This document shows positions 11,979-24,154 of a stretch of 64,000 nucleotides of DNA, one piece after another. The stretch comes from Iris pallida (taxonomy: Eukaryota; Streptophyta; Magnoliopsida; Asparagales; Iridaceae). The position numbers and the translations under genes are program-made. Under the pieces are notes generated by a model. The model was not told the origin of the DNA and did no database searches. It worked only from the letters and a program-made list of their open reading frames with translations. The DNA is taken from contig JANAVB010003999.1 in assembly GCA_029216955.1 (NCBI GenBank), forward strand, positions 3,791,999-3,855,998. The letters run 5' to 3'. How positions within the stretch are numbered: position 1 is the stretch's first letter; every line of letters starts with the position of its first letter.

Positions 11979-12140
11979 ACTCTATCCACCTTAAAAGAAT
12001 TCCGTCCTCGAAATTTAATCAAGAGGCTAGAATTACAAGGACAAGCTATACTAATCGTAAGCTATAACAAGCAGTCTATCATGCAGTCATTTATTCAAGC
12101 AAGGACTTGAAAGCATAAGGCATAAGGAAGACATTATACC
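11979..12140 (-). promoter_or_regulatory. Polypurine tract and 3' untranslated region of the chromovirus
   Basis: On the minus strand the text after the pol stop runs to AATTTCGAGGACGGAATTC, then TTTTAAGGTGGATAG, directly before the LTR start TGTAATGCC. The phrase TTTCGAGGACGAAATT just before a purine-rich tract is typical of Tekay/Del chromoviruses. This places plus-strand priming at about 11979-11995. Confidence 0.75.
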
Positions 12141-15100
12141 TTACGAGTCAAACAGGTCGGGATATCGCGATCGGATATCATCCTCACGCTCCCACGTCGA
12201 CTCACCCAAAGAGTGATGACCCCAAGCAACTCGGACTAACTTGATAGTCTTGTTCTTGAGTGTCTTCTCTCTTCGGTCCAATATAGACACGGGCCTCTCC
12301 TCATACGAAAGGTTGGTACCAACAACCAATTCCGAATGATCCAGGATGTGGCTCGGGTCCGGGATATACCGTCGCAGTTGGGATACATGGAATACGTCAT
12401 GCACCTCACGTAGCGACGGTGGAAGAGCGAGACGATAGGATACATCTCCTACTCGCTCCAGAATATCGAACGGCCCTATATACCTAGGACTAAGCTTTCC
12501 TCGTACGCCGAAACGAATGACGCCACGGTTAGGCGAAATCCTCAGGAATACATGGTCGCCGACTGAGAATTCAAGGGGTCGCCGATGGGAATCGGCCCAA
12601 TGACGCTGGCGATCTTGGGCAACTCGAAGATGATCTCTGACTCTCCTGACCACTTCAACGGTCTGAGCAATCATTTCCGGGCCGAGCATCTGCCTCTCTC
12701 CGACATCATCCCATGCTAGCGGGGATCGGCATTTCCTGCCATACAATGCCTCGAACGGAGCCATCTGGATACTGGCTTGGAAACTGTTGTTGTATGAGAA
12801 CTCCACCAGGTGCAGGTGATCTTCCCACGAACCATCGAAGTCGAGTGTACATGACCGTAACATATCTTCAAGAGTCTGGATCGTACGCTCCGACTGGCCA
12901 TCTGTCTGCGGGTGATAAGCTGAACTGAACTGGAGGTGAGTTCCCAAACTCTCTTGCAAGCTACGCCAAAAGTGCGACGTAAATCTTGAATCTCTGTCGG
13001 AAGTGATACTGACTGGTACACCGTACAACCTAACAATCTGCCGGAGATACATCTCCGCTAGCTGAGCCGTCGACTGACCAACTCTGAACGGGAGAAAGTG
13101 AGCCACCTTCGTGAGCCTGTCTATCATAACCCAAATAGCATCTCTGCCAGCCGGGATTCTAGGCAATCCAGTCACAAAGTCCATGGTTATGTGCTCCCAT
13201 TTCTACTCTGGAATCGGCAACGGTTGAAGTAGTCCAGCTGGTCTCTGATGTTCAGCCTTAACTTGTTGGCAGACTAAACAACGAGAGACAAACCGGGCTA
13301 TCTCCCTCTTCATGCCATTCCACCAAAAGTGCTGGCGGATATCACGGTACATCTTCGTACCGCCGGGATGAATGGAATACTGCGAACTGTGAGCCTCCGT
13401 CATGATCTCCTGTCTAATATCTCCACTGGGTACACAAAGACGCTTACCATGTCGAAGTGTACCGTCTTTATGGATACATAACTCTGGTCTTCGTCCAGCC
13501 TCACACTCTGCTCTGAGTCGCTGAAGCTTGGAATCTGCTGATTGCGCCATCCGGATCCTCTCGACTATAATGGACTGAACTTGCATGCTGGCCATCAATG
13601 CCACACTGGAAGGAAGGACAACTTCTATACCCATCTTCTGAAGATCGGCTAACAGCTCTGGTTGCGCTGTTAGGAAATAAACTCCGGCTCTCCTGCTCAA
13701 TGCATCTGCAACAACGTTGGCCTTCCCTGGGTGATACTGCAGGTTGACATCATAATCCACAAGCAGCTCTAGCCATCTCCTCTGACGCATGTTGAGATCC
13801 TTCTGGGTGAAAACATACTTCAGGCTCTTGTGGTCGGTGAAGATCTCCACCCTATCTCCGTACAAGTAGTGCCTCCACAACTTAAGTGCAAACACTACTG
13901 CTGCCAGCTCTAAGTCATGGGTTGGGTAATTCTTCTCATGATCACAAAGTTGTCGTGACGCATAAGCTATTACCTTCCCATGCTGCATCAGAACACATCC
14001 CAAACCTCTGCCTGAAGCATCACAGTATACTGAGAATCCTCCAGTTTCATCTGGAAGCGTGAGAATAGGAGCCGTCATCAAGCCTCGCTTCAACTTCTCA
14101 AAAGAATCCTGACATTCTGCTGTCCAAGCAAACTGCACATCCTTGCGGGTCAACTGGGTCAATGGCGCTGAAATTCGAGCAAAGTCTGAAACAAATCGCC
14201 GGTAGTAGCCGGCCAATCCAAGAAAACTGCGAACTTCTGCAACAGTGCTGGGCACTGACCACGACTCAATAGCCACGATCTTCTGGGGATCCACTTCTAC
14301 TCCTCCTCGGGTGATGATATGACCCAAGTACGAAATGCGATCGAGCCAGAACTCGCATTTACTAAACTTGGCATACAACTGGTGCTCTCTGAGAATCTGG
14401 AGGACAATTCTGAGATGATGCTCATGCTCCGCCTCACTCTTACTGTAGACCAGGATGTCGTCTAGGAACACAATCACGAACCGATCCAAATAAGGCATGA
14501 AGATACGATTCATGAGGTCCATGAATACAGCCGGCGCATTGGTTGCTCCAAATGGCATCACAAGGAACTCCCAATGCCCATACCGGGATCTAAAAGCTGT
14601 CTTCGGGATGTCCTGCTTTCTGACTCTGATCTGATGGTATCCTGAGCGCAAGTCGATCTTCGAGAATACTGACGCCCCTTTGAGTTGATCAAACAAGTCA
14701 TCTATCCTCGGGAGAGGGTATCTGTTCTTGATTGTCACTGAGTTTAAGGTACGATAATCTACACATAATCTGGACGTACCATCCTTCTTTTTCACAAGAA
14801 GCATCGGGGCTCCCCAAGGTGATCCACTAGCACGAATGAATCCCTTGGTTCTAAGTTCTTCAATCATCTTGTATAATATCTCTAGCTCTGACGGCGCCAT
14901 CCTGTAGACTCTCTCTGACACTGGAGCTGTCCCGGGAATTAAGTCGATGGTAAACTCGATCTCTCGCTCTGGCGGCATCCCTGGAAGCTCTTCTGGGAAA
15001 ACATCTGGAAACTCTTCGACTATCCGAGGTAACTGCACTACTGCTACTGCCATCCGCAACACTGGAGGAGAAGGTTCAACTTCGCCTCGGGAGAAAGAAA

Positions 15101-16691
15101 ACTCTGGCTCGCCTGGAATGCTAAAAATAACCCTGCCAATGTGGCAGTCTATCCTAGCATACTGGTCCCTCAACCAATCCATCCCTAAGACCACATCATA
15201 ATCGGCCATCGGAAACTCTATCAATCTAGCGGAGAATACTCTACCGCTAACTACGATCCGACACGAGGAAAATACTCTATCTACTCCTACAAGTCCGTTA
15301 CCAGTAAGTATATTGAGCCTTACTGATAATGACTCGGGCTCCAGTCCTACCCGTGTCACAAATCGTGCAGACATAAATGAATGCGAGGCACCAGAATCAA
15401 ATAATACTGAAGCTGGAAAGGTGTTGACGAGAATAGTACCTGCCACCACCTCACCTGGTGCTATTCCTTCTTCTCCCATGGTCAAAGCCAGCACTTGACC
15501 ATGTCCCCTGGGTACGGGTCCCCTCTGCTGAAAATTCCTCTGCCTGCTCTGGATCAAGGCTTGGGCTTGGGCATACTGCTGCGGTCTCTGCTGCTGGAAT
15601 GCCTGGGCCTGCGTCGGCAATGGCCTCGGAAACGGGTACTGTAGCTGCTGCTGCTGCTGGACTGGCGTTGGTCCTCTAACTGAAGGACTAGAAAAAGTTG
15701 ATGATGAACTCCCCCTGTTCGGGCAGTTCCCAACCCTGTGGTCCGAAGCACCACAAACCAAGCACAAACCCTGTGCTCTGTGACATTCTGACACCACATG
15801 CCCTGGCTTCCCGCAGTGTGAACATCCCACTGCGGAAGACTGCTTCTGCTTCTGCTGCTGAGGGTATGTCGGGGTGGAATGCTGAACCGACGTCACTGAG
15901 GCAGCCCGCCTCGGAGCTCCAATGGTCAAGGCCCTGGCTGCCGGGACTGGTGCTGATGACTGGTTCATCTGGCCGTGAGATCGCTTCCGACCTCCGGTCC
16001 TATCCACGATCCTTTGGGATGTATACTCATGCCTCCGGGCTGCTCTCAACACTGCATCAAAAGTCTGATACTCAAACTGCTCCACCGCCAATAAAATCTC
16101 CAGATGAAGCCCCTGCTGGAACCGCTGGGCTCTATCGAACTCGGTCGCCACCAAGGTAGGAGCAAACCGACTAAGTCTCGAAAACTCGGTCGCATATCCA
16201 TCGACCGTCCTGCCCATCTGCTTCAGATTGGTGAACCTCGTCTTTAGATCATACCGAGCTACAGCATCAAAATACTTGGTCTGGAATCTCTTCCTGAATA
16301 CTGCCCATGAAATAGGGGCCACTAATCCATCGGCCTGCGCTGCCCACCAGCTGCGAGCAAGATCCAATAGCTGCAGGCGCACCACGGCCACCTTCTCGTT
16401 CTCTGGAGTCCTGGCTGCTTCTAGAATCACCTCTGTATTCTGAAGCCATGCATCTGCAGCGATCGCATCTTCACTGCCGTCGAAGAAGGGAGGGTTCAAG
16501 CGCTTGAAGCTGTTGGCCGCGCTATTACCCTGATGACCTCCTCTGGTCAAAGCATCTGCCACCGCCTGGTGCAAGGCATCTCCGCGACGATCCTGGGAAG
16601 CTAATAGCGTCCTGATGAGACTCACCAAAGTGCCATCATCATGCTCTGCTGGTTGGACGGGCTGAACTGGTGGTTCTCCTTCGGTAGGCAT
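12141..16691 (-). CDS. Ty3/gypsy chromovirus gag-pol polyprotein (one internal stop)
   Basis: One frame of 1517 codons from the ATG at 16691. In order: gag ([20 protein letters not shown], about 65-230); two zinc knuckles ([14 protein letters not shown] and [14 protein letters not shown], about 288-325); protease DSGASHSF (about 430); reverse transcriptase with [14 protein letters not shown] (about 741); RNase H with [10 protein letters not shown] and DHKSLKYVF (about 886-950); integrase zinc finger ending [11 protein letters not shown] (about 1140); integrase catalytic residues in [15 protein letters not shown] and GQSERTI; and a C-terminal chromodomain-like segment ([20 protein letters not shown], then WEREDDI). 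Layout and terminal motifs point to the Tekay/Del clade. The only lesion seen is TAG at 13203-13205, between the zinc finger and integrase core. The polyprotein makes and integrates element cDNA; this copy would stop before the integrase core. Confidence 0.95.
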
Positions 16692-16989
16692 GACTCTGGA
16701 GGCTACTCCTGAATGCTGGACTTGATCTCCAGGTTGCTGCTGGTCCGCGGGAGGTACTCCGCCTTGCTGATCGGCAGGTCCAGGAACAATGCCGCTGAAG
16801 AAGACGACATAGGGAACAATAAGGAAGGACCAGGACAGATCAACGATACAAGCATGTGATCAGGTCAAGATTTTCAGGGATCAAGAGGATACGAGTAGAG
16901 ATCAAGGGCGAGTACTGATTGAGACATCTATTCGGTAAACCCTCACATATCTTGAATTACGAGACCTGCATGGGCCACCACTAAAACCA
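16692..16989 (-). other. Chromovirus untranslated leader
   Basis: Lies between the 5' LTR (LTR2) and the gag start. Directly after the LTR on the minus strand it reads TGGTTTTAGTGGTGGCCCAT, then GCAGGTCT. The usual initiator-methionine primer site (TGGTATCAGAGC) is not seen. The GTGGTGGCCCATG string recurs beside the LTRs of the second Ty3 family (29760-29789, 36638-36667), so it may be the real primer site or a packaging motif. Confidence 0.6.
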
Positions 16990-19900
16990 TGTCACGCCCC
17001 AGAACCAGAATACTGGAGAGCGGGGGCAGACATAGCCAGCTACGTATAATAAAATGGAATCCACGTCACTATACGGTCACGGCTGTCTAGATACATGAGG
17101 GTTTAACTACAAGCCAACAGTCTCCTATGGTCATGAACAAGCCTATTGTCTCAATCACAAGCAAGTAGTAACAGTTACAAGATGTCAGAGCACCAAATAT
17201 ACAATAGTAAGGCATCCCATACATTACATATTGGATGATCATGAAGCTAGTCATACAAAATGTCAAGACTAGCAAGAGTTTCAGTCATACATGATCAACC
17301 CTAGGATTTGTCAATCATGTTACAGCCCGTAGGCAGACAGTAAATAAAGGTGCAATACGAGCTAACACGTGCTCGCCGGCTAAACGCCTCAAAAGAATAA
17401 TTTTACAAATAGAGTGGAAGGACAAAAGAAACCCACTCGTTGCCCTGGTTACGCCTGGTGGTCACCATCGGGCTGGAAGACAGGTGGATCCTCTGTTGCT
17501 GCTCCGATATCTGGCCACACAAAACCAGCTGGGTCAGACCCCAGAAAGAGCAAGTGCCATAAAGGAGGCTTCACTTAGGAACTAAAACCAGCATATCATA
17601 AATAAATAGTTAAGGTAATTAAAAGATACTAATAATAACTGAGATAACAATAATATATTGAGCACGGAGAAACCATTCAAGTAGCCAGACTGCAACCCTT
17701 AAACCAAACAAGGACCGGGGTTGCAATTCTTCGCCTGAATAGAAACCTGCCTCAATTACTATTGATAAGGTAACAAGACAATAAACGAAGAGAGGACACA
17801 GAACTGCTCCGGAAGCCAGGTTACAACCCTTAAACCAAACAAGGATCGGGGTTGTAACCCTTCGCCTGAACAGAACTGGACCCCTGATCTTTATTGTTAA
17901 GGCCAGTATAAATAATCATGGTATTGAAGTAAAGGTAAAACATGACGAGCCTGACAGGGGGTTACAATAAGACAATAAACGAAGAGAGGACACAGAACTG
18001 CTCCGGGAGCCAGGTTACAATCCTTAAACCAAACAAGGACCGGGGTTGTAACCCTTCGCCTGAACAGAACTGGACCCCCGATCGTTATTGTTAAGGCAAG
18101 CATCAATAAGCAGGACGATATATGATAAGATAACCATGGAACTATTCAGATAGCCAAGTTACAACCCTTAAGCCAAACAAGGATCGGGGTTGTAACTCTT
18201 CATCTGAACAGAACTTGGTATCCCATCATTTATCGATACAAGATATCATGTCCTGATACAATCTTGTACCGGATCAGGATAAGACTAAACTGGAATAAAC
18301 TTCATCTAATCAATCACGGCCAATCAAGAGTACGGCTTGATACTTTTAACTAACTAGGGTTATCACAGGCCTAGTTACTAGCAAGATGCAATGAGATTAT
18401 CCCAACAGCCACAAGCCCTGCAGACCATCCAGTTATCCGGGTCGAATGTCCGTTATGAAGAATGCAACACGTGACTGTGTGCTGGAAATGTGCCCTACTC
18501 GTCGGTAGGCTACAAGTCTACTTAATGCGCCCGGATAACGGGATTGCCTGTAGCTGGGAATCTCTTCATGACTACTGAATCATTCTAGTTAATTAGCCTT
18601 AGTCAATTTCAGTAGGTACCCCTGACCGTGGTACTCAGGGATCTCCATCCTAGACATGATGCAAGACAGTACTGGTTTATTTGTACAAACGCAATCGCCC
18701 ACGGTGTCCAGACCTTTCATACTTGTCATATCAGTTTACTTGTCAAGAGTGCGCCACCGCGGGCCACTATCGTGTTCTATTCTTACTTATTATGAATGAG
18801 AAAGATTGTATAAAATAACTAATAACATATTCTTGAAGCCAAGGAAAAGATCTACAACTTTCATGTTTTGAGTTTTTCAAGATTCTAGCTACAAAACAAC
18901 TTAAACAGGCAAAAACAGTAAATTCCTGCACAATCGGCGCATGAGATTCCTGCACGAATCGGCGCATGAGATTCTTGCACGAATCGGCGCATGGGATTCC
19001 TGCACCAATTGGCGCATGGAATTCCTGCACAAATCGGCGCATGAGATTCCTGCACGAATCGGCGCATGGGATTCCTGCACCAATCGGCGCATGAGATTCC
19101 TGCACGAATCGGCGCATGAGATTCCTGCGCGAATCGGCGCATGGGATTCCTGCACCAATCGGCGCATGGGATTCCTGCACCAATCGGCGCATGGGATTCC
19201 TGCACGAATCGGCGCATGAGATTCCTGCACGAATCGACGCATGGGATTCCTGCACGAATCGGCGCATGAGATTCCTGCACGAATCGGTGCATGGGATTCC
19301 TGCACGAATCGGCGCATGGGATTCCTGCACCAATCGGCGCATGGGAAACTCACGTTGCGTCTTCAATACATGCGCGTAAGAAACCTACGCGCATGACACG
19401 CTCGGAGTTAAGAAATGCGTTGCCGGAACTTCACGGCGCATGGCCTCCCGGCGCATGGCCTCCCGGGCGCATGAGGTTCCCGGCGCATGGGGTTCATCGT
19501 CCCCAAACAGCAAGTTCAGCCATGAAAGTTCCGAAAACTTTGTAATGGCCATAACTTACTCATCCGGAGTCGAAATCAAGCGAAACAAAAGCCAAAACTG
19601 AATAAAATTGAATTCTCTACAACATAGAACCATTAGTTTTCAAAAATAACCAAGTTTTAGAGATCAAAACCAAGAAAACTAAATAAGAAGGAACTTAAAA
19701 CTTAGATCTACAAAAATATAACCATCACAACCGAAAACTTCCAGTTCTAAAGAGGCTTAGAATCTAGTAAGGAAGAGAATGGAACAATAAAACATGAGAT
19801 CCATCATGAAGCAAGTTTGCACTTGCCTAAGCTCTCTCTCTCTCTCTCTCCTTCCTGGTAGGTGTAGAAGTAAATGTGGAGAAGAAGAAGAATAATGAAG

Positions 19901-20098
19901 AGAGAGAAAGAGAAGGGGTTAATAAATGGGGATGGTGGTGGTAGGTAGGGGTTCTACCCTTGGTTCATGATGAACCAAGGCATCCCAAGCCTAGCCGAAC
20001 CAACCCAAAATAAACCGAGCCAAGCCAAGAGATATGCAATACAAAATAAAATACGTACACGTATTCCAAGATACGTAATACGAACTACAGGCATTACA
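16990..20098 (-). mobile_element. Chromovirus 5' LTR (LTR2), 3109 bp
   Basis: Starts TGTCACGCCCC at 16990 and ends GCATTACA at 20098. It differs from LTR1 by scattered substitutions, one extra 25-bp satellite copy and a short duplication (GGCCTCCCGGCGCAT near 19440-19456). The low divergence means a recent insertion. On its far side it is joined not to host DNA but to another copy of the element's 3' internal end. Confidence 0.93.
18936..19345. repeat. 25-bp satellite inside LTR2, about 16 copies
   Basis: Same unit as in LTR1, with about one more copy. Long open frames on both strands here (for example across 18767-19366) come only from the stop-free repeat and are not genes. Confidence 0.95.
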
Positions 20099-21229
20099 AC
20101 ACTACCCACCTTAAAAGAATTCCGTCCTCGGAATTTAATCAAGAGGCTAGAATTGCAAGGACAAGCTATACTAATCGTAAGCTATAACAAGCAGTCTATC
20201 ATGCAGTCATTTATTCAAGCAAGGACTTGAAAGCATAAGGCATAAGGAAGACATTATACCTTACGAGTCAAACAGGTCGGGATATCGCGATCGGATATCA
20301 TCCTCACGCTCCCACGTCGACTCACTCAAAGAGTGATGACCCCAAGCAACTCGGACTAACTTGATAGTCTTGTTCTTGAGTGTCTTCTCTCTTCGGTCCA
20401 ATATAGACACGGGCCTCTCCTCATACGAAAGGTTGGTACCAACAACCAATTCCGAATGATCCAGGATGTGGCTCGGATCTGGGATATACCGTCGCAGTTG
20501 GGATACATGGAATACGTCATGCACCTCACGTAGCGACGGTGGAAGAGCGAGACGATAGGATACATCTCCTACTCGCTCCAGAATGTCGAACGGCCCTATA
20601 TACCTAGGACTAAGCTTTCCTCGTACGCCGAAACGAATGACGCCACGGTTAGGCAAAATCCTCAGGAATACATGGTCGCCGACTGAGAATTCAAGGGGTC
20701 GCCGATGGGAATCGGCCAATGACGCTGGCGATCTTGGGCAACTCGAAGATGATCTCTGACTCTCCTGACCACTTCAACGGTCTGAGCAATCATTTCCGGA
20801 CCGAGCATCTGTCTCTCTCCGACATCATCCCATGCTAGCGGGGATCGGCATTTTCTGCCATACAATGCCTCGAACGGAGCCATCTGGATACTGGCTTGGA
20901 AACTGTTGTTGTACGAGAACTCCACCAGGTGCAGGTGATCTTCCCACGAACCACCGAAGTCGAGTGTACATGACCGTAACATATCTTCAAGAGTCTGGAT
21001 CGTACGCTCCGACTGGCCATCTGTCTGCGGGTGATAAGCTGAACTGAACTGGAGGTGAGTTCCCAAACTCTCTTGCAAGCTACGCCAAAAGTGCGACGTA
21101 AATCTTGAATCTCTGTCGGAAGTGATACTGACTGGTACACCGTGCAACCTGACAATCTGCCGGAGATACATCTCCGCTAGCTGAGCCGTCGACTGACCAA
21201 CTCTGAACGGGAGAAAGTGAGCCACCTTC
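20099..21229 (-). pseudogene. Truncated second integrase/chromodomain end of the chromovirus
   Basis: Nearly identical to 11979-13110: polypurine tract, 3' untranslated text, chromodomain end and most of the integrase, including SDRDSRF and GQSERTI. It stops abruptly at about 21229, inside the integrase, where foreign sequence begins. A one-base deletion near 20716 (CCC to CC relative to 12597-12599) breaks the frame. On the minus strand the order is therefore partial internal, LTR2, full internal, LTR1. Confidence 0.92.
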
Positions 21230-21255
21230 TTGAGAGATTTTGTGACTCGAGGACC

Positions 21256-21573
21256 ATGGAGTCGGAAGAATGCGACATTTGTTTGCCTCCTCGTGCTCCT
21301 CTTGGATGCCCGTATAATATAAAGCTCATATATATATACGGGAGGGATCCTGTATATCCCGGCTACTGGGAGAAGATCGCCTCCTGCCTCAGGGGCGTCA
21401 ATGCCTGCAGGAGGATGTCCAAGTACGGCAGGGATCCTGCTACTGGCATTCTAGTCCCGGAAAACGGCAGATATGTTCTACCAAAGAGACCTCTCTCCTA
21501 TACAGGTCACCAAATTCTCTGCTCTAATATCATGCTAAACTATATTACAACATGTACCAAAACTCTGCTCTAA
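21256..21573 (+). CDS. Unrecognised ORF, 105 codons, in the CACTA-like remnant
   Basis: Starts MESEECDICLPPRAPLGCP and contains the pair YGRD/KYGRDP within about 45 residues, several cysteines and an aromatic segment (YPGYWEKIASC). No family is recognised. It begins 27 bp after the chromovirus breakpoint, so its true 5' end may be lost. Its 3' end crosses a small duplication (CTCTGCTCTAATATCATGCT at about 21519 and 21562). It could be a captured gene fragment or chance. Confidence 0.25.
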   Translation: MESEECDICLPPRAPLGCPYNIKLIYIYGRDPVYPGYWEKIASCLRGVNACRRMSKYGRDPATGILVPENGRYVLPKRPLSYTGHQILCSNIMLNYITTCTKTLL

Positions 21574-22008
21574 TATCATGCTATACAGTTGTTCTTCTGA
21601 GTATTCATGTTAAAATCTCAACAGTTATATCAAGATTGTAGAACTAGAGTGAGGGTGAGGATTATATATTTATATTATAATATTTGATTCTTTCAAAATG
21701 TTGTTTTCTTCAATATATTTATTAGTTTACAAGTATTACATTTTCTTTTCTTAGGGAATGGTCAAGTCACGTGGAACATTGTAATAATTCCTCACTTTTT
21801 CTTAAATGTTTCTTCACTGTCTAGATTTGTTCTGTAGCTTCCTTCTGAATAAAAGTTCCTTGATCATACATGATTAACACAATAATAGTAATCGTGTTTC
21901 TTTCTACAATCTATATAGTATTGTCTGATCTACTGATGATTTTCTTGAACTTCTAGCTTCTGATTAACTTTGGCAGGGCGGTTGCGCCCTTGCATTGAGC
22001 CCAATTAG

Positions 22009-22167
22009 GCCCACCCTAGGATTTGCCAGGCGAGGAGCGGCAGGTTCACCGGTGTGTGCAACCACAACTGTGCCGAGATATGTGTGGCTGAGAGTTTTGC
22101 TGGCGACAGCTGTGATGTGCTGAGTCGTTGCATTTGTTTAGTGGTGGTAACTTCTCTTCTGTTTTAA
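22009..22167 (+). CDS. Defensin-like cysteine-rich exon
   Basis: After an acceptor-like AG at 22007-22008 the frame has a plant-defensin cysteine layout. The first segment, from 22024, is C-x10-C with S, F and G at the family positions (CQARSGRFTGVC). It is followed by C-x3-C, a C-x9-C span containing ESFAGDS, then RCIC. Seven of the eight usual cysteines are present. The second spacing is shorter than usual and the last cysteine is missing before the stop at 22165. Plant defensins are small secreted antimicrobial peptides made from a signal-peptide exon plus this kind of exon. I found no signal-peptide exon upstream, so this is probably a captured, decayed fragment. It is too short for ordinary ORF calling. 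Confidence 0.5.
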   Translation, partial: AHPRICQARSGRFTGVCNHNCAEICVAESFAGDSCDVLSRCICLVVVTSLLF

Positions 22168-22798
22168 TGGAGTACATAATAATGTAGACATATTCAAATT
22201 GGCTTGGTAGCATGCAAAGGTTTCAGGAAAAGAAGTCCCACATGCCCAAGCAACTTTGCTCTATCTCCTAAGATGTCTCAGTTATTTGTGAAATTATTTT
22301 TCTAATTGTAGTTTGGAGTCCGGACTAACCACCTAAGACATCCAAGTTTCTATTATGGCAAATCCCATCTCTTGTTACAATTAGTTCGGTAAACCCAATA
22401 ACTGTAATTTTCATTGCCATGTCAATTTGGAGTCCTTTTTATCTTAAATATATACTAGTATGGATCAATAGTGCTCTATGATACTGTGATCACTTTGGAT
22501 TGTCCAAAATACTAGCTTTCTCTTATGTTGACATTGCTGCTCCAAAACCTAGATAAAGGAGGTAGCTATCACATTAGGTAGTTGCATCCAGAAAAATCTC
22601 ATACCTTTGTGCTATCACTGGTAATAGTGCAATATTACTTTGGATGTCCATCAATTTCTTTCCGACATATATATAAAAAATATAATAAATTGTACTTCGA
22701 CTATGTTTGAGTTGAGAAATAAAGCCTTCTATGAAAGCAAAAACTCTTAGTTGACTATGACTTCTTTTGAGCTGAATTTTGTATCCTTTTGAGTGTAG

Positions 22799-22890
22799 CT
22801 CAAGTATTTGTGCATGGAGAACTTGGAGTCCTGATAGAAAGGAAGGAATCATTACTGGAGCTCAGACACCATAGACCAAGGATTCATGAG
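22799..22890 (+). other. Exon-like island in the CACTA-like remnant
   Basis: Bounded by GTGTAG before 22799 and GAG|GTAAGC after 22890. The open frame reads AQVFVHGELGVLIERKESLL and on to RIHE. No family is recognised. It may belong with the island at 23587-23678. Confidence 0.3.
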
Positions 22891-23586
22891 GTAAGCATTA
22901 AAATTAAGAGTTTTTTTCTTCTAATTCTCTCATTTTGGACATGGATATATTTGCATTACGGAGTAAAAAAAGAAATTGCATATTATATTATAATTGGGTG
23001 AAGACTGGGACTTTTATGTGGTATCAATAGATAAAGCTTTTTCTGATATGATACAAGTGTTAGCAAGCATTTTGGCTTCTTCCAGATTGGTAAATAGTTT
23101 CTGTCATAGTATCAAATAGATTCTTGAATATGAATCATTAATCACTCTTTGGCAATGAGTACATTGAAGAAGATGGCTCTACTGGTAAGTATTTTACTTC
23201 TCTCTAAGTATGTGTAGCTTGACTTCTGGAACAGTTAGTAAGTTTTCTCCTAAGCTAACATCTTTTCTGGAAAGAATTTAGCTGTAGTGATTATTAATTC
23301 TTTTGTGGTCAAGTATCCAATAAATTTGATTGTTCAAACTTAAGAAAAAAATTTAGTAGTTCTAATTCTACCTTTAGTTAAACTAAAATTTAAGAAGATG
23401 AGGTTTAAAACATGAACCATTAATATATCATTTTTAATGCCTTAGTCATTGAAGTTTTTGAAGATTAGCTCATAGAGCTCTCTCTATTTTCAAATTTGTA
23501 AGTTGGTGTTATCTTAATGTGTTGATAATACTTGTTATAGATGTATGGTGGAATTGTAGCTAACTAGTATTAATTTTCTTTCTCAG

Positions 23587-23678
23587 GTGCACATGAAGAT
23601 GCAACTATTATTGCAGTGGTGGGATTTGCTACACGTGATGTTGACAGTTTTGATGTGCTCAAGTTGAAGCCAAAGTAG
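23587..23678 (+). other. Exon-like island with stop, possible last exon
   Basis: Preceded by a pyrimidine-rich tract and TCTCAG (23581-23586). The open frame contains DATIIAVVGFATRDVDSF and ends VLKLKPK then TAG at 23676. It is followed by AT-rich 3'-UTR-like text. Function unknown. Confidence 0.3.
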
Positions 23679-24154
23679 TTACTTGTTTTGAGGATTCATT
23701 TAAGTAGTAGTTGTAAATATATGTATTTGGATACCCTATTTTGAGATAATGTAATGAAGATGGGGATATAACATTTCGATGTTTTCTTGTGAATATAGTT
23801 CAAAGTTGTTGTTTTAAAATTGAATTGAGAAGTTTTTGGAAAGTAATATATAATGTGCAGTATTGAGTGTTATAAATATGATGAGTTCAGTAATATGAGT
23901 GTTATAAATGTGCTGCATTGAGCCTATACATATTATCTATTCATGACGTTTTAAAATTGTTCTGAATTGTGCACTATATATTAACTATTCATAACGTTTT
24001 TATAGAAACTATTCATGACGGTTATTTTATGACGCTTTTAAAAAACATTTATAACACCCGTTTTCATAACGGTTGCTGTGAAAAAAAAAGCATCATGGTT
24101 CGTCATTAATGACGCTTTTTAGCCGTCATTAAAAGGGTTTTTTGTTGTAGTGAC

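Larger units (their letters stand above)
21230..24152. mobile_element. Right-hand part of a CACTA-like DNA transposon
   Basis: The right end reads TTTTTTGTTGTAGTG at 24138-24152, the inverse of the CACTACAA terminus typical of CACTA elements. Just inside it are repeated subterminal ATGACG/CGTCAT motifs (23940-24130), such as CGTCATTAATGACG. The left terminus is missing, because the segment abuts the truncated chromovirus at 21229. The interior is AT-rich with exon-like islands. No TNPD-type transposase is recognisable, so this is a non-autonomous or captured-gene derivative. Confidence 0.65.

Noticed and set aside
11834..12110. Overlapping 60-87-codon ORFs at the LTR/polypurine boundary
   Set aside because: Repeated identically at 19954-20230 only because the LTR is duplicated; they span the LTR end and untranslated region.
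18767..19379. Overlapping long ORFs on both strands in LTR2
   Set aside because: Same satellite artefact as in LTR1.
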